Shown piece by piece: positions 1 through 6,203 of a DNA stretch of 6,482 nt. The position numbers and the translations under genes are program-made. The first letter of the stretch is position 1; each line of letters opens with the position of its first letter. The notes below the pieces were generated by a model. That model did no database searches and was not told the DNA's origin. It was given only the letters and a program-made list of their open reading frames with translations. This stretch comes from Candidatus Dadabacteria bacterium (GTDB lineage: Bacteria > Desulfobacterota_D > UBA1144 > Nemesobacterales > Nemesobacteraceae). The DNA lies in contig JAPOSJ010000082.1 of assembly GCA_026709745.1 (NCBI GenBank), forward strand, positions 1-6,482, given 5' to 3'.

Positions 1-621
1 GATAACTGTCCTCGCTGTGACTATCTGGGTTTTCGTGTCTGTGTCTCCCGTGTCCTGTTCCATTTCCCAGGTTTTCCCTTCACGGTAGATGCGAGAGTAG
101 CCCTTTTTCATGTATTGAGAGAGGTCCGCGCACTTTTCGGTCTCAAAGCAGATAATCGCTTTTTTACCCGGGAATTTTTCAAGCAGCATAACTGTGAGGG
201 ATTGAGCGGAGTGCTCTCTTACTTCCTTTCCGCACCCGGGGCAGTGAATTTTTCCCGTTTTCGCGAACAGAAGTCTCATGTAATCATATATTTCCGTCGT
301 GGTGCCCACGGTGGAGCGGGAATTTATTACGCTGTTTCGGCTTTCAATGGCTATCGGGGTTGGAAGACCTTCTATGTCGTCCATCGCGGGGCGTTCGACT
401 TTCTCTATAAACTGTCTTGCATATGTTGAAAGGCAGTCGATATATCTCCTGAGTCCTTCTTTGTACACTGTATCAAGAACTAGGGAAGATTTGCCGGAGC
501 CGCTTAAGCCCGTTACCACGGTGAACCTGTTTTGAGGAAAGAAAACATCTATATCTTTCAGGTTGTTTGCCCTTGCGCCCCTCACCTCTATATATTTGTT
601 TTGCTTAGCGGTCTTTGCCAT
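1..621 (-). CDS. uvrA: Excinuclease ABC subunit A, N-terminal part (cut by window edge)
   Basis: UvrA is the ATP-driven dimer that finds bulky DNA lesions and loads UvrB in nucleotide excision repair in the cytoplasm. I translated the minus strand: the frame is open for 207 codons from ATG at 621-619 to the edge. Residues 38-46 are a UvrA-type Walker A (GLSGSGKSS), followed by the family block DTVYKEGLRRY (50-60), STYARQF (65-71) and RSTVGTTTEIYDY (102-114). CPGC at 127-130 is the first half of a zinc-binding pair. An in-frame TAA lies eight codons upstream of the ATG and no other ATG lies between, which fixes the start. The ribosome binding site is weak (GGGA). The gene diverges from glyA. 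One oddity: residue 94 is Ser where E. coli UvrA has Gln in its SIEQK segment. The family call is secure; the full length, and whether it is a long tandem UvrA, cannot be seen. Confidence 0.96.
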   Translation of the reverse strand, partial: MAKTAKQNKYIEVRGARANNLKDIDVFFPQNRFTVVTGLSGSGKSSLVLDTVYKEGLRRYIDCLSTYARQFIEKVERPAMDDIEGLPTPIAIESRNSVINSRSTVGTTTEIYDYMRLLFAKTGKIHCPGCGKEVREHSAQSLTVMLLEKFPGKKAIICFETEKCADLSQYMKKGYSRIYREGKTWEMEQDTGDTDTKTQIVTARTVI

Positions 622-628
622 GATAATT

Positions 629-641
629 CCCGCTCTGCGGG
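629..641. repeat. Small hairpin just upstream of the uvrA start
   Basis: CCCGC-TCT-GCGGG is a perfect 5-bp inverted repeat with a 3-nt loop. On the uvrA transcript it would include the only purine-rich sequence (GGGA) that could serve as a ribosome binding site, so it might limit uvrA translation. It has no T-tract, so it is not a terminator. The regulatory role is inference. Confidence 0.35.
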
Positions 642-672
642 CTTGTTACTTACCCTGCCATCTGTAAAGAGA

Positions 673-700
673 TTGAGGTTTGCCGGGCATTCGGTATTCT
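673..700 (+). promoter_or_regulatory. Candidate sigma-70-type promoter for glyA-nrdR-tatD-pdxA
   Basis: TTGAGG (673-678) and TATTCT (695-700) each match four of six positions of the -35 and -10 consensus and are 16 nt apart. Transcription would begin near 707 and leave a leader of about 145 nt before glyA. This is the best pair I found by eye in the divergent spacer, but matches of this quality occur by chance. A weaker alternative uses TTGGTT (726-731). Confidence 0.25.
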
Positions 701-840
701 TTTCCTCAGGGGAAATGGATTATCCTTGGTTTCTCACTTTAATTTTACACAATTATCATGCGGTTTTTCCGGAAGACGGAGTTTCTGGTTGGTTCGGCGT
801 CAAGTTCCAGTGAAGTATTTTCCGTATGTTTCTTGTTTTG

Positions 841-843
841 AGG
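841..843 (+). promoter_or_regulatory. Ribosome binding site of glyA
   Basis: TTGAGGT sits before the ATG at 851, with its AGG core seven bases upstream, which supports this start. The stop codon of a small upstream reading frame (TGA, 839-841) overlaps this site. Confidence 0.65.
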
Positions 844-850
844 TAAATAG

Positions 851-2101
851 ATGATTTCTCTAAAAGCGATTGATGAGCAGATAGCGGAAGTTATATGCAT
901 GGAAACCAAGCGCCAAGAATGGAAGCTTGAGATGATAGCGTCTGAGAACTATGTGAGTGATGCGGTGATGGAGGCAATTGGGTCTGTGCTCACGAACAAG
1001 TACGCGGAAGGTCTTCCCGGCAAACGTTATTACGGAGGGTGTGAATTTGTCGACGTGGCCGAGGATCTGGCCCGCGAGCGGGCCCTTGAGCTTTTCGGGG
1101 CGGATGCAGTGAATGTGCAGCCTCACTCGGGAGCGCAAGCGAACATGGCCGTGTTTTTCTCCGCCCTTAAACCCGGAATGACTGTATTGGGCATGAAGCT
1201 TGATCACGGGGGCCATTTAACCCATGGACATCCCGTCAATTTCTCAGGACAGCTTTACAATGTAGTTGCCTATGGGGTGTCAAAGAAAACGGGAACGATC
1301 GATTACGACGAGGTTAGAGAACTTGCCCTCAAACATTCCCCTAGGCTTATAATAGCCGGCTGGAGCGCTTATCCAAGAGATGTAGACTACTCAACGTTCA
1401 GAAGCATAGCAGATGAATGCGGTGCGCTCTTGCTAGCGGATATAGCACATCCTGCGGGGCTTGTTGTCGCGGGACTTCACTCAGACCCTGTCCCCCACTG
1501 TGATTTTGTGACAACTACCACGCATAAAACGCTTCGCGGACCTCGTGGAGGCATGGTAATGATGAAGGAGGAGCACGCAAAGACTCTAAACAGCAGGGTT
1601 TTTCCCGGAACGCAGGGTGGCCCTCTTATGCATGTCATAGCAGCAAAGGCTGTAGCGTTCAAGGAAGCTCTCGGACCCGAATTTCTTGAGTACCAGCGCC
1701 AGACCGTGAGAAACGCAAGACGTCTCGGGGAAAATCTTGTAAACGCGGGTCTGCGTCTTGTTTCCGGAGGCACTGATAATCATCTTGTACTCATTGATCT
1801 TACGGAAACGGATTTAACGGGCCGGATAATCGAACAGACGCTTGAGAAAGCTGGAATAACGGTCAATAAAAATACTATCCCTTTTGATCCACGCCCTCCC
1901 ATGGTTACAAGCGGCGTGAGAATAGGCACTCCTGCGATTACCACTAGGGGAATGAAGGAGCCGGAAATTGATACTATATCCGGCTTCATAAAAGAGGCTT
2001 TTAACAATCACGATAATGAGAAGGTGCTCGGCAGAATAAAGGAAGATGTGAGGGAACTCTGCACGCGTTTTCCCATTTATGGTCACAGGCTCGGTGGATG
2101 A
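851..2101 (+). CDS. glyA: Serine hydroxymethyltransferase
   Basis: This cytoplasmic PLP enzyme converts serine and tetrahydrofolate to glycine and 5,10-methylene-tetrahydrofolate, the main one-carbon source for dTMP, purines and methionine. The 416 residues match the usual bacterial length. Family landmarks are in order: IASENY at 29-34, LTNKYAEG at 47-54, GKRYYGG at 57-63 and QPHSGAQAN at 90-98. DIAHPAGL at 197-204 carries the cofactor-contacting Asp197 and His200, and THKTLRGPRGG at 224-234 places the PLP-binding Lys at 226. GVRIGT at 355-360 holds Arg357, the expected substrate-carboxylate contact. The N-terminus aligns with E. coli GlyA, so the ATG behind TTGAGGT is right. It is first in the plus-strand cluster, and nrdR starts three bases after its stop. 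Nothing appears damaged. A glyA-nrdR pairing occurs in several proteobacteria. Confidence 0.98.
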   Translation: MISLKAIDEQIAEVICMETKRQEWKLEMIASENYVSDAVMEAIGSVLTNKYAEGLPGKRYYGGCEFVDVAEDLARERALELFGADAVNVQPHSGAQANMAVFFSALKPGMTVLGMKLDHGGHLTHGHPVNFSGQLYNVVAYGVSKKTGTIDYDEVRELALKHSPRLIIAGWSAYPRDVDYSTFRSIADECGALLLADIAHPAGLVVAGLHSDPVPHCDFVTTTTHKTLRGPRGGMVMMKEEHAKTLNSRVFPGTQGGPLMHVIAAKAVAFKEALGPEFLEYQRQTVRNARRLGENLVNAGLRLVSGGTDNHLVLIDLTETDLTGRIIEQTLEKAGITVNKNTIPFDPRPPMVTSGVRIGTPAITTRGMKEPEIDTISGFIKEAFNNHDNEKVLGRIKEDVRELCTRFPIYGHRLGG

Positions 2102-2104
2102 ACA

Positions 2105-2563
2105 ATGAAGTGTCCTTTCTGCAGATCAGATGACACCAGAGTAGTTGATTCAAGAGAAGGAAAAGACGGATTTTCCGTCAGGAGGCGGCGAGAGTGCAAC
2201 GACTGCCAGGAGAGGTTCACTACTTATGAGAGAATTCACCACGCCGAGGTCATGGTGGTGAAAAAAGACGGGCGCAGGCAAGAGTTTGATCGCAACAAGA
2301 TAATAGCGGGGATGCGCAAAGCATGTGAGAAAAGACCGGTCAGCACCGAGGTTATAGAGGATTTTGTTTCCGGTCTTGAAAAGGAGCTTCTTGAAAGGGG
2401 AGAGAGGGAAATATCAAGTGAAGAGATAGGCAAGAGGCTTGTAGACAAGCTCTATGATATTGACCAGGTGGCGTACGTAAGGTTCGCTTCGGTCTACAGG
2501 TCATTTAAGGATGTAAACGAGTTTCTCGATGAAGTAACGGGCCTTCTCAAGGAGAAAAAATAA
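2105..2563 (+). CDS. nrdR: Transcriptional repressor NrdR
   Basis: NrdR senses dATP and ATP and represses ribonucleotide reductase genes by binding NrdR boxes. The protein is 152 residues, the family's usual length. The N-terminal zinc ribbon has all four cysteines (C3, C6, C31, C34) with the typical DSRE (15-18) and RRRREC (26-31) segments of the DNA-binding part. Residues from about 46 to 136 form the ATP-cone, including VVKKDGRRQEFDRNKI and, near its end, YDIDQVAYVRFASVYRSF. The start lies three bases after the glyA stop, with GGTGG at the end of glyA serving as ribosome binding site, so translation is probably coupled. No ribonucleotide reductase gene lies in this window, so its targets are elsewhere. 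The association with glyA makes sense because both influence precursor supply for DNA synthesis. Confidence 0.98.
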   Translation: MKCPFCRSDDTRVVDSREGKDGFSVRRRRECNDCQERFTTYERIHHAEVMVVKKDGRRQEFDRNKIIAGMRKACEKRPVSTEVIEDFVSGLEKELLERGEREISSEEIGKRLVDKLYDIDQVAYVRFASVYRSFKDVNEFLDEVTGLLKEKK

Positions 2564-2568
2564 GTTGT

Positions 2569-3351
2569 ATGCTGGTTGATTCCCACGCGCATCTGCTAAG
2601 CCTTGAAGACCCTGCGGGCTCTGTATCCAGAGCCGCGGAACAGGGAATCGGAAAAATCATATCCATCGGCACGGGAATTGAGTCTTCTCTTGCCACTTTG
2701 GGTTTTGCGGACAAGTACAGGGGAGTTTACGTTTCGGTCGGAATCCACCCTCATTCAGCTTCCAGCTTCAGCGAAGAGGCCATGAGGGAGTTTGAAGCAA
2801 TGGCTGTGGTTCCGAAAGTTGTCGCGATTGGAGAGACAGGTCTTGATTACCACTACATGAATTCTTCTAGGGAAGATCAGATAAGGTCGTTTGAGGCTCA
2901 TATCAGCCTTGCACGGCGTCACGGTCTTCCTTTCGTGGTACATGTAAGGGATGCGGAGGATGAACTGCTTTCAATTCTCCGCGCAGCGGATCTGGGTGAA
3001 AAACCTGGAGTTATTCACTGTTTTTCAGGAAATTACGAAACTGCGAAGAGGTATATTGATCTCGGTTTTTTCATTTCCTTCTCGGGAATAGTGACTTTCA
3101 AGAAGGCTGAAGAAGTAAGAGATGCGGCTGGCAAAATTCCGATAGAAAGACTGCTTTATGAGACGGATTCTCCTTACCTGGCACCGGTTCCTGAGAGGGG
3201 AAAGCCTAACGAACCGCGCAATGTGGTTTATGTTGCAAGGGTTTTGTCCAGAATCAGGGGACTTTCTCTTGAGAAGTTCACTTCGATTGTTTTTGAAAAC
3301 ATGACCGAGCTTTTCGCAAAGGTGTCGAAAGACAGAGACAGTCTTATCTAA
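2569..3351 (+). CDS. tatD: TatD-family metal-dependent hydrolase (DNase)
   Basis: TatD proteins are cytoplasmic TIM-barrel metallohydrolases. E. coli TatD is a 3'-5' exonuclease linked to DNA repair, and relatives have been linked to D-aminoacyl-tRNA deacylation. The 260 residues match the family. The metal ligands are all present: HAH in DSHAHL (H6, H8), GETGLDYH with E89 at 88-95, H125 in VVHVRDA, H150 in IHCFSG, and D200 in ETDSPYLAP. GIHPH (58-62) is a further signature. The ATG lies five bases after the nrdR stop. The strong AAGGAG (2549-2554), inside the end of nrdR, is 14 bases from this ATG, longer than ideal, but starting at MLVDSHAHL matches the family. It could equally be named ycfH or yabD, because paralogues are not separable by motifs alone. 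Confidence 0.94.
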   Translation: MLVDSHAHLLSLEDPAGSVSRAAEQGIGKIISIGTGIESSLATLGFADKYRGVYVSVGIHPHSASSFSEEAMREFEAMAVVPKVVAIGETGLDYHYMNSSREDQIRSFEAHISLARRHGLPFVVHVRDAEDELLSILRAADLGEKPGVIHCFSGNYETAKRYIDLGFFISFSGIVTFKKAEEVRDAAGKIPIERLLYETDSPYLAPVPERGKPNEPRNVVYVARVLSRIRGLSLEKFTSIVFENMTELFAKVSKDRDSLI

Positions 3352-3363
3352 ACCGAAAAATCA

Positions 3364-3378
3364 AGAGGTGTTTTTGTG
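3364..3378 (+). promoter_or_regulatory. Ribosome binding site and GTG start of pdxA
   Basis: AGAGG at 3364-3368 lies seven bases before GTG at 3376. The next in-frame ATG encodes the Met of the conserved MGDPNGIGPE motif at residue 11, too far inside the protein to be the start. The GTG is therefore the likely initiator. Confidence 0.7.
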
Positions 3379-4320
3379 AGCGGAAAATCAAAAATAGCTG
3401 TAACCATGGGAGATCCGAATGGGATAGGTCCCGAGGTCTGCATAAGGGCTTTTTACGACGGTTTCTTCGAGGAGATATACGATATTGTATTTGTCGGAAG
3501 CAAAGCTGTGCTTGAGAGGGCTAACGGCGAGTTCGGAAAAAACAGTACTCTTTCGATTGTAGACCCGACGGATTTTACCCTTGGTGACATTGAAGAGGGA
3601 GTGATGTCCGAAAAAGCGGGCAGGGCTTCTGTTGCGTGCATAGAGAAGGCTGTGTCCATGGCCCTTGCGGGTGAGGTACAGGCTCTTGTCACTGCTCCGA
3701 TAAGTAAAAAATCCATACACATGGCCGGTTCTCCATACCCGGGACACACAGAGATGCTGATGGATCTTACGGGTTCCCGGAACGTGGTAATGCTTTTTGA
3801 GGGAACCAGATTCCGAGTCGCTCCCGTAACCATACATGTTCCCCTTCGCGACGTTCCGGACCTGATTACGGAACAAAGCGTTTATCTCACTGTCTCCATA
3901 TCAGCACGGGAGCTCAGAAGAAGGTTTGGTCTTGAAGATCCCAAGATAGTTGTCTGCGGACTTAATCCCCACGCGGGCGAGTCTGGATCTTTCGGAAACG
4001 AGGAGCAGGAGTATATTGTTCCCGCAATCGAAAGGGCCAGAGCCGAGGGCATATCGGTCGAGGGACCTCTTCCTGCTGACACTCTTTTCTACGATGCTCT
4101 TCGAGGCAGGTGGGACTTGGTAGTCGCCATGTACCACGACCAGGGTTTTGCGCCGTTTAAAATGCTTTCTTTCGATACAGGGGTTAACGTTACCTTGGGA
4201 CTACCCATACTTCGCACTTCTCCTGATCACGGAACTGCTTTTGACATAGCTTGGAAAGGAGCTGCACGTCCCGAGAGCATGATTCAGGCTATAAAGGTAG
4301 CCATGGAAATATGCGAGTGA
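3376..4320 (+). CDS. pdxA: 4-hydroxythreonine-4-phosphate dehydrogenase
   Basis: PdxA oxidises 4-phosphohydroxy-L-threonine with NAD; the product then condenses with deoxyxylulose phosphate (through PdxJ) in the DXP-dependent route to PLP. The 314 residues compare with about 329 in E. coli. Diagnostic motifs are complete: MGDPNGIGPE (11-20), TAPISK (106-111) and the substrate-binding GHTE (123-126). Three metal-binding histidines are present: H154 in IHVPLRDV, H199 in NPHAGE and H254 in YHDQGFAP. TSPDHGTAFDIA (281-292) follows. It starts with GTG. It is the last gene of the cluster, 24 nt after tatD, and converges on the S41 protease gene. Having it with glyA, a PLP enzyme, suggests coordinated cofactor supply, which is inference. 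PdxA2-type relatives with other substrates share many motifs, but the biosynthetic enzyme is the simplest reading. Confidence 0.96.
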   Translation: MSGKSKIAVTMGDPNGIGPEVCIRAFYDGFFEEIYDIVFVGSKAVLERANGEFGKNSTLSIVDPTDFTLGDIEEGVMSEKAGRASVACIEKAVSMALAGEVQALVTAPISKKSIHMAGSPYPGHTEMLMDLTGSRNVVMLFEGTRFRVAPVTIHVPLRDVPDLITEQSVYLTVSISARELRRRFGLEDPKIVVCGLNPHAGESGSFGNEEQEYIVPAIERARAEGISVEGPLPADTLFYDALRGRWDLVVAMYHDQGFAPFKMLSFDTGVNVTLGLPILRTSPDHGTAFDIAWKGAARPESMIQAIKVAMEICE

Positions 4321-4330
4321 TGCAAGGCCA

Positions 4331-4359
4331 GTAAGAGTCTCTTACAAGATTCAACTTGT
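4331..4359. repeat. Two overlapping inverted repeats between converging genes
   Basis: GTAAGAG-T-CTCTTAC (4331-4345) is a perfect 15-nt palindrome. ACAAG-ATTCAA-CTTGT (4344-4359) is a second 5-bp stem sharing its first two bases. They lie in the 67-nt gap between the stops of pdxA and the S41 protease gene, where a bidirectional terminator would be expected. Neither arm is GC-rich and no T-tract follows on either strand, so classic Rho-independent termination is not supported. The structure could instead stabilise the 3' ends or bind a protein. Confidence 0.35.
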
Positions 4360-4387
4360 GCCCGAAGTCTCTTCTGCCTGTCTGACG

Positions 4388-5908
4388 TTACATTCTCGGA
4401 TGAATTATTTTACCTGGCAGTCCTGACGGTTGTATGGAAATCGGTTCTCCCGACAAGGACTGCTGATCTGCTTGACTTGCGGCTCCGGGAGCTCTCTGTG
4501 CCGTAGAACCAGAATCGGGGCAGGTGCCGCCGTCCCGGTACGCAAGGGCTGTTTTAAGGAGAATCTCCTCGGGATCGCCTAACAGATGGTTAAAGTCTTC
4601 TGTAGCCTGACATGTCGGGGTAAAACCCTTTTCATAATCCGCTTCTCCCTTGGCGTTTACTCCTCTGAAGTTAATCGAGAAGTAAACAGTTCCGCAGTTC
4701 TCAGTGGGAAGAAACCCGTAGGGCTTGCCGCAGGTTGGGGAACCGATCACGATCACGTCGATATCTACTCCCCGCAGAGCACTTATTATTGATTCACTTG
4801 CGGAGCATGTTTCATCGCTTGTGAGAACGAACAGACGCTTCAGGCCAATGCTGGGAACAGTTAAATCAGTATCGCTGAGAGTATCTTCAGCTGGAAATTC
4901 AAAAGCGAAATTAAATGTTTCTGAATCGATATAGCCCTTGCCGTTTGTCTCAACCTTCTCGAAAACCTCTCCTTCCTTTTCGGTTCCGGCGACCATTGAA
5001 GCAAGGATCTGGGCCACATACAGGAGCCCACCACCGTTGTAGCGAAAATCAATTATCAGATCATCAATACCACTATTTTCAAGAAACTTTCTTCCCGCGC
5101 TTATAATAGCCTCTGCCGCGGGAGCTGAGTGGTCGTTAAACAGCATGTAACCGATGCGGTCTCCATTGGAAGCGGTAAGAATATCTACGTTATGGACCGG
5201 AGAGGATGTTATTGCAGCGGATGTCATTGTAACTGTGCGGGGAGTGTCTGATCCAAGATCAAGAACTGTGAAAGTGTGGGTCTTATTCACCTCTGGATAA
5301 AGTCCGGCGTTTAACACGTCTATGTTGTTCGAATCCAGCACACGTTCTCCGTCAATAGCGAGAATCCGTGCGCCGCGGGAAAGATTGACACCAGAAGAGG
5401 TTGCCGGTGAATTCGGTTCTGTATAGGCAACCCTTACGTCTCTGGGAGGGCTGGCTTGCAGAAGTACAAACCTAGCGCCATATCCGCTTGAGACGCTATC
5501 TCTTGACTGAAGGTACTCAACTGTGGATTGGGTGAAATGAAACTTATCTTTGGGATCACCCGCCGCGTTTGTTTCGAAGGTCTTCATCAGTTCAAAGTAA
5601 ACGGGTGTGCTGCAGCAGGCGGGATCCTGATCCTTAATCTCATCATACCACAGATAGGTTTCATTGCTCCAAGAGCGCAGCCAGTTGTTTTCATCAGCGT
5701 AAATGCCGGGAGTAGTAAGCTCCTTATAGTAAGCCTTACTGGGATCGGCACATATATCTGCAAAAGTTTCACTGGAATAAAACACCGGCTCTTCTTTCTG
5801 CACTTTCTGGACTGTTTCATAGGTGTCACCACAGCCTAGAAAGACCGATAGTCCGAGAAGAGCAAGACATACAGCGAGCGTACGAATTAATGATAATCCT
5901 TTAATCAA
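4388..5908 (-). CDS. S41-family (C-terminal processing) peptidase with PDZ domain, probable lipoprotein
   Basis: This is a serine protease of the Tsp/CtpA class, exported and probably lipid-anchored. The 506-residue protein begins with a signal sequence (residues 1-25) ending in VFLGC, so Cys26 is a plausible but imperfect lipobox cysteine (Phe at -3). Residues about 45-130 hold an N-terminal region with NETYLWYDEI (82-91). About 140-235 is a PDZ domain (SGYGARFVL, then ARILAIDGERV). The S41 core follows, with DLIIDFRYNGGG at 283-294. By alignment with E. coli Tsp, Ser369 in CSASE is the nucleophile and Lys395 in PTCGKPYGF is the general base. Residues 464-506 are a Gly/Ser/Pro/Gln-rich tail. 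Several cysteines (52, 98, 99, 368, 393, 405, 433, 463) suggest disulfides and an extracytoplasmic site. Its substrate is unknown. The start is TTG behind a perfect Shine-Dalgarno. Confidence 0.92.
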   Translation of the reverse strand: MIKGLSLIRTLAVCLALLGLSVFLGCGDTYETVQKVQKEEPVFYSSETFADICADPSKAYYKELTTPGIYADENNWLRSWSNETYLWYDEIKDQDPACCSTPVYFELMKTFETNAAGDPKDKFHFTQSTVEYLQSRDSVSSGYGARFVLLQASPPRDVRVAYTEPNSPATSSGVNLSRGARILAIDGERVLDSNNIDVLNAGLYPEVNKTHTFTVLDLGSDTPRTVTMTSAAITSSPVHNVDILTASNGDRIGYMLFNDHSAPAAEAIISAGRKFLENSGIDDLIIDFRYNGGGLLYVAQILASMVAGTEKEGEVFEKVETNGKGYIDSETFNFAFEFPAEDTLSDTDLTVPSIGLKRLFVLTSDETCSASESIISALRGVDIDVIVIGSPTCGKPYGFLPTENCGTVYFSINFRGVNAKGEADYEKGFTPTCQATEDFNHLLGDPEEILLKTALAYRDGGTCPDSGSTAQRAPGAASQADQQSLSGEPISIQPSGLPGKIIHPRM

Positions 5909-5924
5909 AAGTTTTTTCCTCCTT
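5906..5924 (-). promoter_or_regulatory. Strong ribosome binding site and TTG start of the S41 peptidase gene
   Basis: On the minus strand AAGGAGG (5924-5918) is followed after nine bases by TTG (5908-5906). The encoded MIKGLSLIRT is a normal signal-peptide n-region running into a hydrophobic stretch, and no in-frame ATG occurs before the hydrophobic core. TTG is therefore the likely initiator. Confidence 0.75.
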
Positions 5925-6203
5925 GGAACAATCTGGCAGTCTGAACCTATGGTCTGACCGAAGACAGGATAACTGCGAAACAGGATTTATCAACTGATTA
6001 TGAAGGGAGCGTGGATATTATTGCGAACCGTTTTCAGATTGACGGGGAACCTGTTCAGCTTGTTATCAGTCAAGAATTAAGTCCCGGCAAGGTGGAACGT
6101 GTAAAAGAAGTCATATTGATAGAGGTTTCATCTTTGTGGGAGCTTCTTGCTGCCGCTCCTTGAATCCTAGCCGAATCTGAGAAAGGACAAGCGCCTTCTT
6201 TTT
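5909..6203. other. Intergenic region between the S41 peptidase and sirtuin genes
   Basis: These 295 nt separate two minus-strand genes. The part next to 5930 carries the peptidase ribosome binding site and presumably its promoter, though I find no convincing -35/-10 pair. An imperfect direct repeat, GTCTGAACC (5939-5947) and GTCTGACC (5952-5959), lies 15-40 bases upstream of the ribosome binding site and could be an operator. The remainder is mostly occupied by an unrecognised plus-strand open frame (5945-6163), followed by a weak rightward terminator-like structure. Confidence 0.5.
5945..6163 (+). pseudogene. Unrecognised short open frame, possibly the 3' remnant of a lost gene
   Basis: Reading rightward, 72 codons are open between TGA at 5942-5944 and TGA at 6161-6163. 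The composition looks protein-like: acidic and polar at first, then DIIANRFQIDGEPVQLVISQ and a hydrophobic end, VILIEVSSLWELLAAAP. There is no in-frame ATG. GTG at 6011 would give 50 residues, but its AAGGGAG is only one base away, which is too close. I do not recognise the family. The segment around DGEPVQLVIS is loosely reminiscent of the last strands of a PAS domain, a weak impression only. It lies between two genes on the opposite strand and could be a truncated gene, a small gene with an unusual start, or a chance open frame. Confidence 0.25.

Larger units (their letters stand above)
622..850. other. Divergent uvrA-glyA intergenic region
   Basis: This 229-nt spacer must carry the promoters for both uvrA (leftward) and glyA (rightward). 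It is more AT-rich than the flanking genes. I see small inverted repeats (CCCGC/GCGGG at 629-641, TTTCC/GGAAA at 701-715, TTCCGGAA at 766-773) and a 10-nt inverted repeat, AATTATCATG, at 751-760 on the plus strand and again on the minus strand across the uvrA start (628-619). I recognise no riboswitch, LexA box or Rho-independent terminator. A 27-codon plus-strand ORF (758-841) lies just before glyA and is discussed in the findings. Confidence 0.6.

Noticed and set aside
588..596. CTATATATT resembles the core of an NrdR box (CWATATATW).
   Set aside because: The flanks match poorly (about two of seven positions), it lies inside uvrA coding sequence as codons for Lys-Tyr-Ile-Glu, and no second box at the usual spacing is visible.
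115..813. Three overlapping plus-strand open frames (115-429, 299-535, 532-813) before glyA.
   Set aside because: The first two lie entirely, and the third mostly, on the strand opposite uvrA, whose minus-strand translation is unmistakable. Their own translations resemble nothing I recognise.
701..850. Possible riboswitch in the glyA leader (glycine, tetrahydrofolate or other).
   Set aside because: Only short, weak stems are present, and I could not recognise the conserved core of any known riboswitch class.
3388..3876. Long minus-strand open frame (162 codons) opposite pdxA, and others opposite glyA, nrdR, tatD and the S41 gene.
   Set aside because: They mirror strongly conserved enzymes on the other strand, show no recognisable domains, and are typical antisense shadows.
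4331..4359. Bidirectional Rho-independent terminator between pdxA and the S41 gene.
   Set aside because: The hairpins are AT-rich and short, with no T-tract on either strand. They are reported as inverted repeats only.
6000..6080. 26-codon plus-strand ORF from ATG at 6000 encoding a hydrophobic peptide, possibly a type I toxin.
   Set aside because: It has no spaced Shine-Dalgarno, has two basic residues inside the hydrophobic stretch, and no antisense RNA promoter was evident. It overlaps a longer open frame with better composition.
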